From Gimesia alba (GTDB lineage Bacteria > Planctomycetota > Planctomycetia > Planctomycetales > Planctomycetaceae), in assembly GCF_007744675.1 (NCBI RefSeq), contig NZ_CP036269.1, positions 3,575,546 to 3,639,545 on the forward strand: 64,000 bases of DNA, given 5' to 3'. The notes beneath the pieces are model-generated. The model saw only the letters and a program-made list of their open reading frames with translations. It made no database searches and was not told the origin of the DNA. The translations under genes and the position numbers were made by a program. Below, one piece after another: positions 63,117-64,000 of the stretch; within the stretch, counting starts at the first letter, position 1, and the number at the start of each line of letters is the position of its first letter.

Positions 63117-64000
63117 ATGGATCAAAATGGTGTTGAGATGCTTTCTCAACAACAGACATTCAAAGCTTTACCTGATATCAAAATTATTCTTGAATTGATC
63201 AGCAAAGGTGGCTCCCTCGAAGCGACTCTGACGACTCTGGTTGACTATCTTGAAGCAAGCTGCCAGGAAATGATCTGCTCGATCCTGTTACTCGATGCTG
63301 AAAACCGACTCCGGCACGGTGCTGCTCCCCAATTACCAGAGGACTATATCAACCAGATTGATGGTACGAAAATTGGTCCGAACGTCGGGTCGTGCGGGGC
63401 TGCTGCTTACCGAAATCAACAAATTGTGGTCGCCGACATCGCCAGTGATCCATTATGGAAGGATTTCAAACATCTGGCATTAAAACATGATCTGCGCGCC
63501 TGCTGGTCGGCACCAATCCGTTCGTCAACAGGTTCCGTGCTGGGAACGTTTGCAATCTATTACCAAAAACCCTGTAAGCCGAGTGAATTTCACAAGCAAC
63601 TCATCGAGCAGGCGGTCTATCTGGCAGCAATTGCCATCGAGCATGCCCGATTTGAAGAGAATCTGCAAAAAAGCGAACAGGAATCGCACCGGTTGCGTGT
63701 CCAACTGACTGAGGCGATCGAATCTCTGACCGAAGGATTTGCCCTGTATGATGCCGAAGACCGTCTGGTGATGTGCAATTCCAAATACCGTGAGTTTTAT
63801 AAAGAGAGTGCAGACCTGCTGGTGCCCGGCATACGGTTTGAAGATCATATTCGAATCTCCGCTTACCGAGGGCAGATAGCAGAAGCGGTGGGCCGCGAAG
63901 AAGAGTGGGTGCAAGAGCGTGTCAAACAGCATCAGAATCCGCCAGGAAGCTTTCGGCAGAAGCTGGGAAATGGCCACTGGCTAAGGATCTCTGAGCAAAA
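63117..64000 (+). CDS. GAF-PAS sensor protein, 3' end outside window
   Basis: About 294 residues are visible. A GAF domain (about 20-185) has the typical ASCQEMICSILLLDAENRLRHGAAPQLPEDYINQIDGTKIGPNVGSCGAAAYRNQQIVVADIASDPLWKDF and CWSAPIRSSTGSVLGTFAIYY. A coiled linker (ENLQKSEQESHRLRVQLTEA) joins it to a PAS domain of the PAS_7 type (IESLTEGFALYDAEDRLVMCNSKYREFY). The output domain (kinase, cyclase or diguanylate cyclase) is beyond the edge. The frame is open to base 64000. ATG at 63117 with no strong binding site. Confidence 0.88.
   Translation, partial: MDQNGVEMLSQQQTFKALPDIKIILELISKGGSLEATLTTLVDYLEASCQEMICSILLLDAENRLRHGAAPQLPEDYINQIDGTKIGPNVGSCGAAAYRNQQIVVADIASDPLWKDFKHLALKHDLRACWSAPIRSSTGSVLGTFAIYYQKPCKPSEFHKQLIEQAVYLAAIAIEHARFEENLQKSEQESHRLRVQLTEAIESLTEGFALYDAEDRLVMCNSKYREFYKESADLLVPGIRFEDHIRISAYRGQIAEAVGREEEWVQERVKQHQNPPGSFRQKLGNGHWLRISEQ

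Overview
The window looks like a chromosomal segment of a planctomycete, most like the Gimesia (Planctomyces maris) lineage. This rests on remembered family distributions and not on a search: a DUF1559 protein, a stand-alone formylmethanofuran dehydrogenase subunit B homologue, planctomycete-style PilM and PilO-like proteins with glycine- and proline-rich regions, a symporter/FAD-oxidoreductase/sialidase-like catabolic cluster, and many secreted or membrane proteins without a known family. Base composition is about half GC, except for an AT-richer stretch at roughly 32.7-37.5 kb.

Layout. 1-2.5 kb: end of a tad/flp-type pilus locus (secretin, then a TadZ/CpaE ATPase). 2.5-5.2 kb: a small acidic protein, a DinB-like protein and folC. 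5.2-11.5 kb (minus): a three-gene type IV pilus/type II secretion-like operon whose first gene is PilM fused to a membrane-anchored PilN-like part. 12.1-15.7 kb: a large GH38-like protein and cmk. 15.7-18.5 kb (minus): an outer-membrane protein and a sigma-54 response regulator. 19.6-23.9 kb: phosphoesterase, yidC and mnmE. 23.9-26.1 kb (minus): SLC13 transporter and universal stress protein. 26.3-30.1 kb: a TIM-barrel isomerase, an FhcB-like protein and an HD-GYP-like protein. 30.3 kb: tRNA-Phe(GAA) with a terminator.

31.8-42.3 kb is the most unusual part. Seventeen copies of a near-palindrome of about 30 bp (arms close to ATGACCGGGTAAT and ATTACCCGGTCAT, loop of about 4-6 nt) divide the DNA into compartments, usually with one small gene each and sometimes two or none. 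In several compartments the palindrome begins exactly on the last base of the stop codon, and in two it supplies the stop. Contents are unrelated: phage-type fragments, a lipoprotein, small membrane proteins, an ACP-like protein, a sulfotransferase and secreted proteins. The three minus-strand compartments share a homologous promoter-bearing leader. An eighteenth copy with one small gene lies apart at 49.2 kb. The sites do not match integron attC sites and no recombinase is in the window. I read this as a palindrome-bounded gene-cassette array of undescribed type; spread of a shared terminator or a REP-like repeat is the main alternative.

42.6-51.4 kb: FadL-like porin, methyltransferase, DUF2071-, DUF2157- and DUF1559-like proteins and small conserved proteins. 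51.4-56.7 kb: a catabolic unit (sialidase-like protein, FAD oxidoreductase, sodium/solute symporter) with a divergent AraC regulator. 56.8-62.8 kb: a run of seven same-strand membrane or secreted proteins including two tandem paralogous pairs. 63.1 kb to the end: start of a GAF-PAS sensor protein cut by the window edge.
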